Positions 15,645 to 22,227 of a stretch of 22,227 bases of DNA are shown one piece after another. This DNA is from an uncultured Agathobaculum sp. (GTDB taxonomy: Bacteria > Bacillota > Clostridia > Oscillospirales > Butyricicoccaceae). Both the position numbers and the translations under genes were made by a program. The DNA lies in contig CAKSVR010000035.1 of the NCBI GenBank assembly GCA_934504345.1, positions 1 to 22,227 on the forward strand, given 5' to 3'. The notes beneath the pieces were generated by a model. The model had not been told where the DNA came from. It ran no database searches and was given only the letters and a program-made list of their open reading frames with translations. How positions within the stretch are numbered: position 1 is the stretch's first letter; each line of letters starts with the position of its first letter.

Positions 15645-16286
15645 TCAGTATAAAGCGTCCTCACCGAACTTGATGCGCGCCGCCTGAATGATGAGCCGCG
15701 CCGCATCCTCGCGTGACAGCCTGCCGGTGTTCACCGTCAGATCGTACAGCGTGGGATTGGTCCAGTCGTCGCCGCCGGTGTAGTATTTGTAATACTCTGC
15801 GCGGTACTGATCGGTCTTGACGATGAGTTTGTTTGCCTGTTCCGCGGTTACGCCGGATTTCTGCATGATGGACTCCACACAGGTCTTGCGCGGCGCTTCC
15901 ACATACACACTGAGCACGTTTGCCCGATCCCGCAGGATATGGTTGGCACACTTGCCGACGATGATGCACGGCTTTGATTTTGCCAGCTCCCTGATGATCC
16001 ATGCCTGAATGCGGAACAGATTGTCGTCAGAAACAAACTTGCGGTCGCTCGGCGCATACGCGCGGTCAATATCCGGCGCTTTGCGAATGAGCCGCAGCAG
16101 GCTCGGCCTGCGAAGCCGTTCATCGGTCTGCATGAATTTCTCCTGACTGATGCCGCTGCATTCCGAGGCCATCTGCGGTATCTGGCTCTCATAGCACGGT
16201 ATGCCAAGCTGTGAAGCCAGCAGCTTACCGATCTGCTTGCCGCCCGAGCCGAAGCCTCTGGCGATCGTGATGACGTAATTTTCCAC
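15645..16286 (-). CDS. Cytidylate-kinase-like family protein
   Basis: A 213-residue P-loop protein of the cytidylate-kinase-like family (Cytidylate_kin2). The N-terminus YVITIARGFGSGGKQIGKLL is the family's nucleotide-binding motif, and RDRANVLSVYVEAP and a C-terminal YDLTVNTGRLSREDAARLI segment are also typical. These proteins resemble CMP kinases, but the substrate of this branch is not established, so I do not call it Cmk. The frame opens at 16340. I prefer the GTG at 16286 because AAGGTGG lies eight bases ahead and family members start just before the ITIxRxFGSGG motif. It lies between the AraC-type regulator and the urea operon, in the same direction. A possible -10 (TATGAT, 16329-16324) suggests its own promoter. 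Copy A of the palindromic repeat forms its 3' end. Confidence 0.8.
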   Translation of the reverse strand: MENYVITIARGFGSGGKQIGKLLASQLGIPCYESQIPQMASECSGISQEKFMQTDERLRRPSLLRLIRKAPDIDRAYAPSDRKFVSDDNLFRIQAWIIRELAKSKPCIIVGKCANHILRDRANVLSVYVEAPRKTCVESIMQKSGVTAEQANKLIVKTDQYRAEYYKYYTGGDDWTNPTLYDLTVNTGRLSREDAARLIIQAARIKFGEDALY

Positions 16287-16331
16287 GTTTTTCACCACCT
16301 TCGTTGATCTTTGATCTGTACCTATCATACA

Positions 16332-16389
16332 CCCTGCCAAAATCGGTGAACACCGAAAAAAGCAGGGATTCTCCGATAAAAATCAGAGA
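16332..16389 (-). other. Hairpins at the regulator/kinase-like gene junction
   Basis: Two structures occupy this gap. TCTCCGAT/ATCAGAGA (16370-16377 with 16382-16389, loop AAAA) overlaps the response-regulator stop. CCCTGC/GCAGGG (16332-16337 with 16362-16367) encloses a smaller CGGT/ACCG stem. On the minus strand a T6 run lies eight bases after the first stem, giving only a weak terminator. The second stem sits just upstream of the TATGAT box and might be an operator. Confidence 0.4.
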
Positions 16390-17147
16390 TGAGCAGCGCG
16401 GTACGCACTCGGCGTGCAGCCCGTGATGTCCTTAAAGATGCGCGTAAAGTAGTCCGGCGAGGCAAATCCCAAGCGTTCGCTGATCTCACCGGCCTTGTCC
16501 GTGCTCTCCCGTAAAAGCTGCTTGGCATACGCCACCCGCACCTGATTATACAGCGCACCGAACGCCATTCCGGTGTGACTGCGGCACTGCTTGCCGAAAT
16601 AGTCCTTGCTCAGCCCGAGATGCTCGGCGGCCTGCTCCATCGTGATAACCCCGTTGAGGTGTGCCGCCAGAAATGCCGCCAGCGTATGCACAAGACCGTC
16701 CTCCTGCACCGGAATGCCGAGATTCTCGAAGGTTTCGCGCACGAGCGCGTACTGGCTGTCCTCGTCCGTGTGCGCCGAAAGCGACTGCGCTGCGCGGCTC
16801 AGTACGGCGTTCAGCTGTTCCTCGCGAAAGGGCTTTACGATGTAGTCGAACGCCCCCAGCACCAGTCCTTCCCTTGCGTACTCAAACTCGCCGTAGGAGC
16901 TGACCAGAATGACCGGCGTTTGAATCGCACGGCGGCGCAGCTCGCGCAATAGCTCCAGTCCGTCCACGAACGGCATACGAATATCGGTCACAATGAGGTC
17001 GAAACGCTCCTTGTCCAGCTGCTCGAGCGCCTGTTTGCCGTTGGCGGCCTGCGCCGCCAGACAGAACCCGTTCTCCTGCCATGCGTGCATACGCGCGTAC
17101 ACATAGCGCAGCGCCTCATCGTCCTCGACCAATAAAATGCGATACAT
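16383..17147 (-). CDS. Response regulator with AraC-type DNA-binding domain
   Basis: A 254-residue transcription regulator of the YesN-like type. Residues 1-120 are a receiver domain: acidic residues Glu8-Asp9-Asp10, phosphoacceptor Asp55 in VTDIRMP, Ser83 in LVSSYGEFEYA and Lys105 in YIVKPFRE. The C-terminal 100 residues hold two helix-turn-helix motifs of the AraC family (MEQAAEHLGLSKDYFGKQC and GEISERLGFASPDYFTRIFK). The frame opens at 17228, but the ATG at 17147 gives the normal MYRILLVEDD start. It has a GAGGAGTGAGG site overlapping the stop of the kinase gene, four bases upstream, so the two are co-translated. The kinase is surely its partner. The codirectional urea operon is the nearest likely target, though I cannot show a binding site. 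Confidence 0.93.
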   Translation of the reverse strand: MYRILLVEDDEALRYVYARMHAWQENGFCLAAQAANGKQALEQLDKERFDLIVTDIRMPFVDGLELLRELRRRAIQTPVILVSSYGEFEYAREGLVLGAFDYIVKPFREEQLNAVLSRAAQSLSAHTDEDSQYALVRETFENLGIPVQEDGLVHTLAAFLAAHLNGVITMEQAAEHLGLSKDYFGKQCRSHTGMAFGALYNQVRVAYAKQLLRESTDKAGEISERLGFASPDYFTRIFKDITGCTPSAYRAAHL

Positions 17148-17151
17148 ATCC

Positions 17152-19815
17152 TCACTCCTCTTTTTCGTCCAGCAGCTTCGCCGCTCGTTCAAAATCATAG
17201 CGCTCGAGCGCCTCCGACAGCCGCGCAAACCGCTCGGGCGGCATGGTGTGCCGCAGGCTGCCGCCGTGTTGCTCGAACCACTGCACAGCGGAGAAATCGT
17301 AGTTTTCCACCAGCTTTTTCAGCTTTTGGGCGGCCTGTTCCATCGGTTTTCCGAGCGGTTCGGTCTGGGTTTCCGCAAACGACCGCAGCTCCTCTATCGT
17401 GCGGTCGAACACCTCGGTGAACTGCGGCAGCGTGTCCATTTTGCCGTGGTGCACCTCATCGAGCAGCACACGGCTGGCACCTGACAGCGCATCGCATCCA
17501 AGGTTGCCCGCAAGTCCGATGAGATCATGCAGCAGCGCACGCGCGTTCGCGGGACGGCCATGCTCCAGATGCAGCCGCACATACTCCGCTGAACGGCTGT
17601 GCGCCCGCAGGAACCGGCGGCACAGTGCGGCAAGCTGCTCTCTGTCCCCGCCAAGGGTGGCAAGCGCCCGCTCGCGGCGGAACAGACCGCCGTTGTCGGT
17701 GACGAGCGTTTCCGGTGCATCCACCGCCAGCGCGAAATAGCGCTGCAAAACCTGATACAGCCTGTCCGGCCGCACCGGCTTGGTAATGCAGTCGTTCATA
17801 CCGGCATCCAGTGCCCGCTCGCGGACACCTCCCACCGCATCAGCGGTCAGCGCCAGCAGCGGCACGGCGCGATAGGTTTCCAGCCTCCGCAGACGTTTTG
17901 CCAGCTCGTAGCCGTCCATATCCGGCATACGGATGTCCAGCAGCACCAGATCGTACACGCGCTGCTCCGCCAGCCGCAGCGCATCTCCTGCGCTTGCCGC
18001 CGTGTCCACCTGCAAGCCGAAGCTGCGCAGCAGTTCGCACTCCATCACAAGGTTGATCTCGCTGTCATCCACGAGAAGCACGGTCTTTTCCTCATCCATC
18101 TCGGGTAAGCGCTCGCATTCCGGCTCAGGAACCGGCTCTGCTGATGCAAAATCCATTGCAAACCGGAAGGTCGAGCCGTGCCCTTCCCTGCTCTCGAGTG
18201 TCAGTTTGTGCGTTCCCCTGCTTGCGGTTTCCACAATGCGCCGCGCGATGACCAGTCCCAGACCGGTGCCGCCGTATTTGCGTGTCACGCTGCTGTCCGC
18301 CTGCTCAAATGGCTCGAAGATACGCGCCTGATCCTCGCTGCGGATGCCGATGCCGGTGTCCGTGACCGCAAATGCAATGGTGACACCATTTTCGTTCCGC
18401 TGCACGGCCTCGGCGGCGATGGTAACACTGCCGTGCTCGGTGAACTTGACCGCGTTGCCCGCCAGATTGACCAGCACCTGCCGCAGACGGGTCGGGTCGC
18501 CGCTGACAGCCTGCGGCAGCTTTCCCTGAATGTCCAGTTTCAGTGTCAACCCTTTTTGCCGCGCGCTGTGCTCGAGCATATCGCGCACGGCGTGCAGCAG
18601 CGCAGTCGGGTCGAACACGACCGTTTCAAACGTCAGCGCGCCCGCTTCGATCTTGGAAAAGTCCAAAATCTGATTGATCAGCTCCATCAACGTCTCGGAC
18701 GAGGTGTACATACTGCTGCAATAACGTTTCTGCTGGGCATTCAGCGGCGTGCGCTCGAGCAGATACAGATACCCGGTCACCGCGCCGAGCGGTGTACGCA
18801 GTTCATGGCTCATCTGCGCGAGAAATTCGCTTTTTGCCCGATTGGCGCTATCCGCTTCGTCGCGCGCCTTCCGCATCTGCTCCTCGGCAGTCCGGCGGTT
18901 TTCCAGTTCGCGTTCCAGTGTCGCCCGCAGACGGTTGAACATCTGTCCGAACCGATACGGTTCACTCGCGCCGCACGGCGTGACACGCACCTTGATGCTC
19001 TCCGGCACCGCACCGGAGAGCACATCCGTGTACCGGCGCAGCGGCACAATATACAGCCGCATCAGCAGCCACAGCACAGCCGCGATGAGCACCAGCGAAC
19101 ACAGCAGGCAGAAAATCTGCACCTCGGAGGCGGTGTGTCGTCCGGCGGTCGCGCGTGCGACTTCGTTTTCCAAACGATCTGAGGTCTGCTGCCGGAACAG
19201 CTCGATGGGCGACATAATTTCATACTTGGCCCACTCATACGCCGCATCGTACAGGATTTGACGGGCGGTTTCGCGCTTCTGCGCGGCGGAGAGCGCGGCA
19301 TCCGCGCCGGAAAGCGGTGTTTCCATCACACGGGTGACGTAGCGGTGCAGCGGCTCGTCCGGAAAATCATCTGCATCCTGTCCTGCGGCGGCGAGGATCA
19401 GGTGCATGGAGCGGGTTTCGGTGTCGATGAGCAGATCCGAACAGCGCTTGGCCTGCGCCAGATGCGCGGCTTCTTCGTCCGGCAGCTGATCGTTTTCCAG
19501 TGTCTGGATCACCTCGTCGCGCTGTCTTGTGGCAAGAACCTCGGTCCAGTAGTTGTTCAGATGGGTGATGTCCTCGGTTTCCGCGTAGGCGCGGACCTCA
19601 TTTGTCAGCAGGTCGGATGCATCGGCAAGCTGCTGTCCCAGCGCAATGAGCGATGCCAGCTCGTCCTTCGCCTGTGCCTCCTGCTGCACGCAGTCCGCCA
19701 TGTAGCGGTTGCTGCCCAGCAGAATGCAGAGCACCGCCGCAAACGCACAAAATGAAACCGTCAAAATACTGCGGCTGCTCCACCATCGGACCGAAAGCCA
19801 CGCCGGTCTGTGCAT
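17152..19815 (-). CDS. Membrane hybrid histidine kinase with receiver and HPt domains
   Basis: An 887-residue sensor kinase. Membrane segments are at about 17-33 and 232-256, with a helix-rich outside domain of about 200 residues between them. A HAMP-like linker and coiled coil lead to HisKA (His337 in QMSHELRTPLG) and the ATPase domain (N box NLAGNAVKFT around 450, DTGIGI, GGTGLGL). A receiver follows (Asp627 in LLDIRMPDMDG, Lys in ITKPVRP) and then an HPt domain (His763 in LLHDLIGLAGNLG). Most HPt domains have Lys three residues after that His; here it is Ile. The architecture supports a His-Asp-His-Asp relay ending at the neighbouring AraC-type regulator. The frame opens at 19917, but the ATG at 19815, with AAGGGG at 19825-19830, comes after the mapped promoter and leader. 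The ligand is unknown. Confidence 0.93.
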   Translation of the reverse strand: MHRPAWLSVRWWSSRSILTVSFCAFAAVLCILLGSNRYMADCVQQEAQAKDELASLIALGQQLADASDLLTNEVRAYAETEDITHLNNYWTEVLATRQRDEVIQTLENDQLPDEEAAHLAQAKRCSDLLIDTETRSMHLILAAAGQDADDFPDEPLHRYVTRVMETPLSGADAALSAAQKRETARQILYDAAYEWAKYEIMSPIELFRQQTSDRLENEVARATAGRHTASEVQIFCLLCSLVLIAAVLWLLMRLYIVPLRRYTDVLSGAVPESIKVRVTPCGASEPYRFGQMFNRLRATLERELENRRTAEEQMRKARDEADSANRAKSEFLAQMSHELRTPLGAVTGYLYLLERTPLNAQQKRYCSSMYTSSETLMELINQILDFSKIEAGALTFETVVFDPTALLHAVRDMLEHSARQKGLTLKLDIQGKLPQAVSGDPTRLRQVLVNLAGNAVKFTEHGSVTIAAEAVQRNENGVTIAFAVTDTGIGIRSEDQARIFEPFEQADSSVTRKYGGTGLGLVIARRIVETASRGTHKLTLESREGHGSTFRFAMDFASAEPVPEPECERLPEMDEEKTVLLVDDSEINLVMECELLRSFGLQVDTAASAGDALRLAEQRVYDLVLLDIRMPDMDGYELAKRLRRLETYRAVPLLALTADAVGGVRERALDAGMNDCITKPVRPDRLYQVLQRYFALAVDAPETLVTDNGGLFRRERALATLGGDREQLAALCRRFLRAHSRSAEYVRLHLEHGRPANARALLHDLIGLAGNLGCDALSGASRVLLDEVHHGKMDTLPQFTEVFDRTIEELRSFAETQTEPLGKPMEQAAQKLKKLVENYDFSAVQWFEQHGGSLRHTMPPERFARLSEALERYDFERAAKLLDEKEE

Positions 19816-19841
19816 ATCGCTTTTCCCCTTCCGTACAAAAT

Positions 19842-19877
19842 AAAAAAGAGCAAAGGCACTGTAAAGCACCTTTGCTC
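19842..19877 (-). terminator. Leader terminator/attenuator of the hybrid kinase gene
   Basis: On the minus strand GAGCAAAGGTGC (19877-19866) pairs with GTGCCTTTGCTC (19859-19848), 12 pairs with two G-T wobbles and loop TTTACA, followed by TTTTTT (19847-19842). It begins about five bases after the expected transcription start and ends 27 bases before the kinase ATG. There is no upstream minus-strand gene for it to terminate, so it must act on the kinase's own leader. Confidence 0.85.
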
Positions 19878-19888
19878 GATTGCTGCAT

Positions 19889-19917
19889 ATCATACCATAT
19901 TCGTGTGAAAATGTCAA
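19889..19917 (-). promoter_or_regulatory. Sigma-A promoter of the kinase-regulator operon
   Basis: On the minus strand TTGACA (19917-19912) is separated by 17 bases from TATGAT (19894-19889): a perfect -35, optimal spacing and a 5/6 -10. Predicted start is near 19882. This is the best promoter match in the window. Confidence 0.88.
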
Positions 19918-20027
19918 GTGTGTGCACGGTCACGCAGCCCGCGCCGAAAACGGTTCTGCATCAACCGAACAAGGCGGAAAACAGTATCATGAAATACTTT
20001 CAAGCCGTTTATCCATTACACATTGTA

Positions 20028-20056
20028 TTGAGCTATTATTTATACGTATTTATGAT
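20028..20056 (+). promoter_or_regulatory. Probable promoter of the small ORF-recombinase pair
   Basis: TTGAGC (20028-20033), 17-base AT-rich spacer, TATGAT (20051-20056). The -35 matches 4/6 and the -10 matches 5/6. It is about 50 bases upstream of the small ORF start. The region 19918-20027 between the two divergent promoters holds no gene that I can see. Confidence 0.6.
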
Positions 20057-20105
20057 TAAATCGCCCGCATCACGGCAATCCTAATGGTCAGAAGGAGGAA
20101 TTTCC

Positions 20106-20255
20106 ATGACCAACAACTTCCTGTGTGCACAGATCTACCAGATTCTTGCGCTCAACGACGAGATGCTGAGGAGCGGCTGCATCACCCGCGATGAGCACGA
20201 CTTTGTCCGCCATGTGCAGACGGACAAGCTGACCCGGCTGCACAGCACGCCGTAA
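20106..20255 (+). CDS. Small SHOCT-like protein upstream of recombinase
   Basis: A 49-residue ORF with a strong AAGGAGG site (20092-20098) eight bases before the ATG. Its sequence has helix-forming IYQILALNDEMLRSG followed by CITRDEHDFVRHVQTDKL, matching the SHOCT pattern (hydrophobic helix, G-x-I-T-x-x-E, second helix). SHOCT segments are short oligomerisation-type motifs. From general knowledge, small proteins of this kind often precede large serine recombinases in Clostridia, and a role as accessory or directionality factor is possible but unproven. Its TAA overlaps the ribosome site of the recombinase (TAAGGAGG), 12 bases before that start, so the two are translationally linked. Confidence 0.75.
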   Translation: MTNNFLCAQIYQILALNDEMLRSGCITRDEHDFVRHVQTDKLTRLHSTP

Positions 20256-20267
20256 GGAGGCCGCCCA

Positions 20268-21968
20268 ATGGACGTCCGCAGACTGGACGAAATGCAGGCG
20301 CAGGGCCGCAGCATCTTCGACACCGAGCTTGCTGTGGCCTACTACGCCCGTGTTTCGACCGACAAAGACGAGCAGATCAACAGCCTCGGCAACCAGAAAC
20401 GCTATTTTGAGGACTACATCGCCGAAAATCCGCACTGGACGTTCGCCGGCGGCTATGTGGATGAGGGCATCAGCGGCACGTCGGTCGAGGGGCGCGAGCA
20501 GTTCCTCAAAATGGTGGAGGATGCCAAGCGCGGCCGCTTTGACCTCATCGTCACCAAGGAGATCAGCCGTTTCGCCCGCAATACGCTCGACAGCCTGCGC
20601 TACACGCGCGAGCTGCTGCGCTGCGGTGTCGGTGTGTACTTTCAAAACGACAACATCAACACGTTCGACAAGGATGCCGAGCTGCGGCTGACCATCATGT
20701 CCTCCATCGCGCAGGACGAGGTACGCAAGCTGTCCGAGCGCACCCGTTTCGGCTTCAAGCGCGCACAGGAGAACAGCGTGCTGCTCGGGCAGAACAATCT
20801 GTTCGGGTACAACAAGGTTGACGGGCGATTGGAGATTGTCGAGCACGAGGCCGCCGTTGTCCGCGAGATATTCGAGCGCTACGCCGCCGGAGAGCTCGGT
20901 CTGCGCGCCATCGCGAACGACCTTGAGCGGCGCGGCATTCGCGGACGGCACGGAAAACCGCTTACCTACTCCACGCTGTACGGCATGATCCGCAACCCGA
21001 AATACAAGGGCTGCTATGCCGGTCGGCGGTACGCCTCGCGCGATTACCGCGACAAGCGCAGCTATCGTCTGAGCGAGGACAAGTGGCTCGTCCACGAGGA
21101 CGACCGCGTGCCTGCCATCGTGCCGGAGGCCATGTGGGAGCAGGCCAACCAGCTGCTCGCCGCACGCGGACAGACCATGAAGCAGCACGCGCAGGCATCG
21201 CAGAACCGCTATGCATACAGCGGCAAGCTGATCTGCGCGAAGCACGGCACAACGTTCCACCGGCACGTTTATAAGAGCAAAAAGCGCGGCGAGGCGGAGT
21301 GCTGGAACTGCAAGCTGTACCGCGAAAAAGGAAAACAGAACGGCTGCGACTCCCCCACGGTTTACAGCCATGAGCTCGACCGCATTTTGGAGCGGGTGTT
21401 CGAGCAGGTGACGGACGAGCGCTCTGCCGCTGTGCAGGAGTACATCGACAATCTGCGTGCCTTCGCCGCGCAGCAGGACAACGCGCCTGCACTTGCTAAA
21501 GTCGAGCAGGAGCTCGAAACGCTCACGAAACGCAAGGACAAGCTGCTCGACCTCGCGCTTGCCGGGGCGCTCTCAAACGAGGAGTTCAGGCAGCGAAACG
21601 AAGCCTGCAACGAGCAGATTGCCGCGCTCGAGCAGCAGAAAACAGAAATACAGAACGCGGACAAGACACTGGAGGAGCGCATCCGGCGGGTGGAAAGCCT
21701 GCGCCGCACCATCGAGGAACGGTGGCAGACAAACTGCGGCTTTTCTCGCGAAATGTCCAAGGCGCTCGTTGACCATATCGTCGTGGACGCGGACGAGAGC
21801 CGAACCTGCATCCGTCTGGAGATTTTCCTCACCGCCGGTGCCGAGCCGGTGCTGTCCGCCGAAACGCAGTCCTCCGAAACACAGCTTCAGATGACCTTCC
21901 TGCGGGCGCGCCCCGGCCATCAGGGCACATATGAGGTGCGGTACCGCGTGAGATGGCACCTTGGATAG
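20268..21968 (+). CDS. Large serine recombinase (resolvase/invertase superfamily)
   Basis: A 566-residue large serine recombinase. The catalytic domain (about residues 20-165) has YYARVS with Arg28 and nucleophile Ser30, VDEGISGTS, and KEISRFARN at 97-105. The recombinase domain follows (IANDLERRGIRGRHG, IRNPKYKGCYAG). A zinc-ribbon-like part at 323-360 has Cys323, His326, Cys345, Cys348 and Cys360; the usual first CxxC is CxxH here. A long coiled coil spans about 400-485, then a C-terminal beta-rich tail. Such enzymes integrate, excise or invert DNA between att-like sites. The N-terminus has about 20 extra residues before the catalytic domain. The ATG at 20268 has AAGGAGG at 20254-20260. No other mobile-element genes are seen, so this is either a remnant or a minimal unit. 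All catalytic residues are intact. Confidence 0.95.
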   Translation: MDVRRLDEMQAQGRSIFDTELAVAYYARVSTDKDEQINSLGNQKRYFEDYIAENPHWTFAGGYVDEGISGTSVEGREQFLKMVEDAKRGRFDLIVTKEISRFARNTLDSLRYTRELLRCGVGVYFQNDNINTFDKDAELRLTIMSSIAQDEVRKLSERTRFGFKRAQENSVLLGQNNLFGYNKVDGRLEIVEHEAAVVREIFERYAAGELGLRAIANDLERRGIRGRHGKPLTYSTLYGMIRNPKYKGCYAGRRYASRDYRDKRSYRLSEDKWLVHEDDRVPAIVPEAMWEQANQLLAARGQTMKQHAQASQNRYAYSGKLICAKHGTTFHRHVYKSKKRGEAECWNCKLYREKGKQNGCDSPTVYSHELDRILERVFEQVTDERSAAVQEYIDNLRAFAAQQDNAPALAKVEQELETLTKRKDKLLDLALAGALSNEEFRQRNEACNEQIAALEQQKTEIQNADKTLEERIRRVESLRRTIEERWQTNCGFSREMSKALVDHIVVDADESRTCIRLEIFLTAGAEPVLSAETQSSETQLQMTFLRARPGHQGTYEVRYRVRWHLG

Positions 21969-21977
21969 CCAGCGAAC

Positions 21978-21998
21978 AGCAAACCCGTAAGATTTGCT
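21978..21998 (+). other. Short hairpin after the recombinase gene
   Basis: AGCAAA (21978-21983) and TTTGCT (21993-21998) can pair across a nine-base loop, ten bases after the recombinase stop. No T-run follows, so it is a poor terminator. It is not found in front of repeat copy A. Confidence 0.35.
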
Positions 21999-22000
21999 CA

Positions 22001-22227
22001 GGCTGTCGCGAAACCACGGTTTCGCCGACAAGCAGGAACGGACCGTGGGCCGTTCCAAAGTCATCCGAAAGTTCCTGTATAGAAACTTTTTCCCTCTTAA
22101 GGTATAAAAACCGGCGCTATCCTTGCGCGGCTTCTCGGCCGCGCTGCGCTGGTACACGCCCTGCCTTTTTATGAATTTGCACGGCAAATTCTATTTAATG
22201 CGCGCTGCCGCGCGATATGATGAAATT
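22001..22227 (+). repeat. Modular palindromic repeat element, copy B (reaches window end)
   Basis: The same element as copy A, in the opposite orientation, 32 bases after the recombinase stop. H1-H3 cover about 22005-22090. The H4 arm is closed by ATAAAAA/TTTTTAT (22104-22110 with 22166-22172) and is expanded to hold an extra hairpin GCGCGGC/GCCGCGC (22125-22131 with 22138-22144). H5 is GAATTTGC/GCAAATTC (22173-22180 with 22184-22191) and H6 is CGCGC/GCGCG (22201-22205 with 22210-22214). Sequence after H6 runs off the window, so the true end is unknown. Confidence 0.9.

Noticed and set aside
20088..21371. A 427-codon minus-strand frame opposite the serine recombinase
   Set aside because: The recombinase frame has all family motifs, while the antisense product is a low-complexity Val/Ala/Leu sequence.
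15466..22227. The inverted repeats as the terminal repeats of a composite transposon
   Set aside because: The repeats contain no transposase, I see no target-site duplication, and the bracketed genes include ordinary chromosomal regulators. Dispersed repeats explain them better.

Overview
The window looks like the chromosome of a GC-rich, gut-type Clostridia (Firmicutes/Bacillota, probably Oscillospirales). This is inferred from the strong AGGAGG-type ribosome binding sites, Firmicutes-style lipoproteins, the sodium:solute symporter, a cytidylate-kinase-like protein and a large serine recombinase. I cannot name a genus.

Layout. (1) Positions 1-3289, plus strand: the tail of a Gfo/Idh/MocA dehydrogenase, a ribose-type sugar-binding lipoprotein, a terminator-like hairpin, then a YidK-like sodium:solute symporter. 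This is the end of a sugar or polyol catabolic cluster. (2) 3326-3388: two hairpins, one a bidirectional terminator separating the convergent blocks. (3) 15326 down to 3394, minus strand: one tightly packed block, urtA-urtB-urtC-urtD-urtE, a REC-histidine kinase, nikM, ureAB (gamma/beta fusion), ureC, ureE, ureF, ureG, ureD. Most junctions overlap or are under 40 bases, so this reads as one urea super-operon: ABC import of urea, nickel uptake, the urease apoenzyme and all four maturation proteins. (4) 19815 down to 15645, minus strand: a membrane hybrid histidine kinase with REC and HPt domains, an AraC-type response regulator and a cytidylate-kinase-like protein. It runs in the same direction just upstream of the urea operon and may control it (inference). 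(5) 20028-21968, plus strand: a promoter, a 49-residue SHOCT-like ORF and a large serine recombinase.

The most unusual non-coding signal is a modular repeat built from consecutive palindromes, present twice in opposite orientation (15466-15643 and 22001-22227). The first 112 bases are about 92% identical, stems are kept while loops and one internal arm vary, and one terminal stem pair changes G-C to A-T. Each copy lies just 3' of a gene and reads in that gene's direction. The pair brackets the signalling genes and the recombinase.

Other regulatory structure: a near-consensus sigma-A promoter for the kinase fires directly into an intrinsic terminator before the coding region. A terminator also sits in the leader of urtA, and a folded spacer separates urtA from urtB, consistent with extra synthesis of the binding protein.
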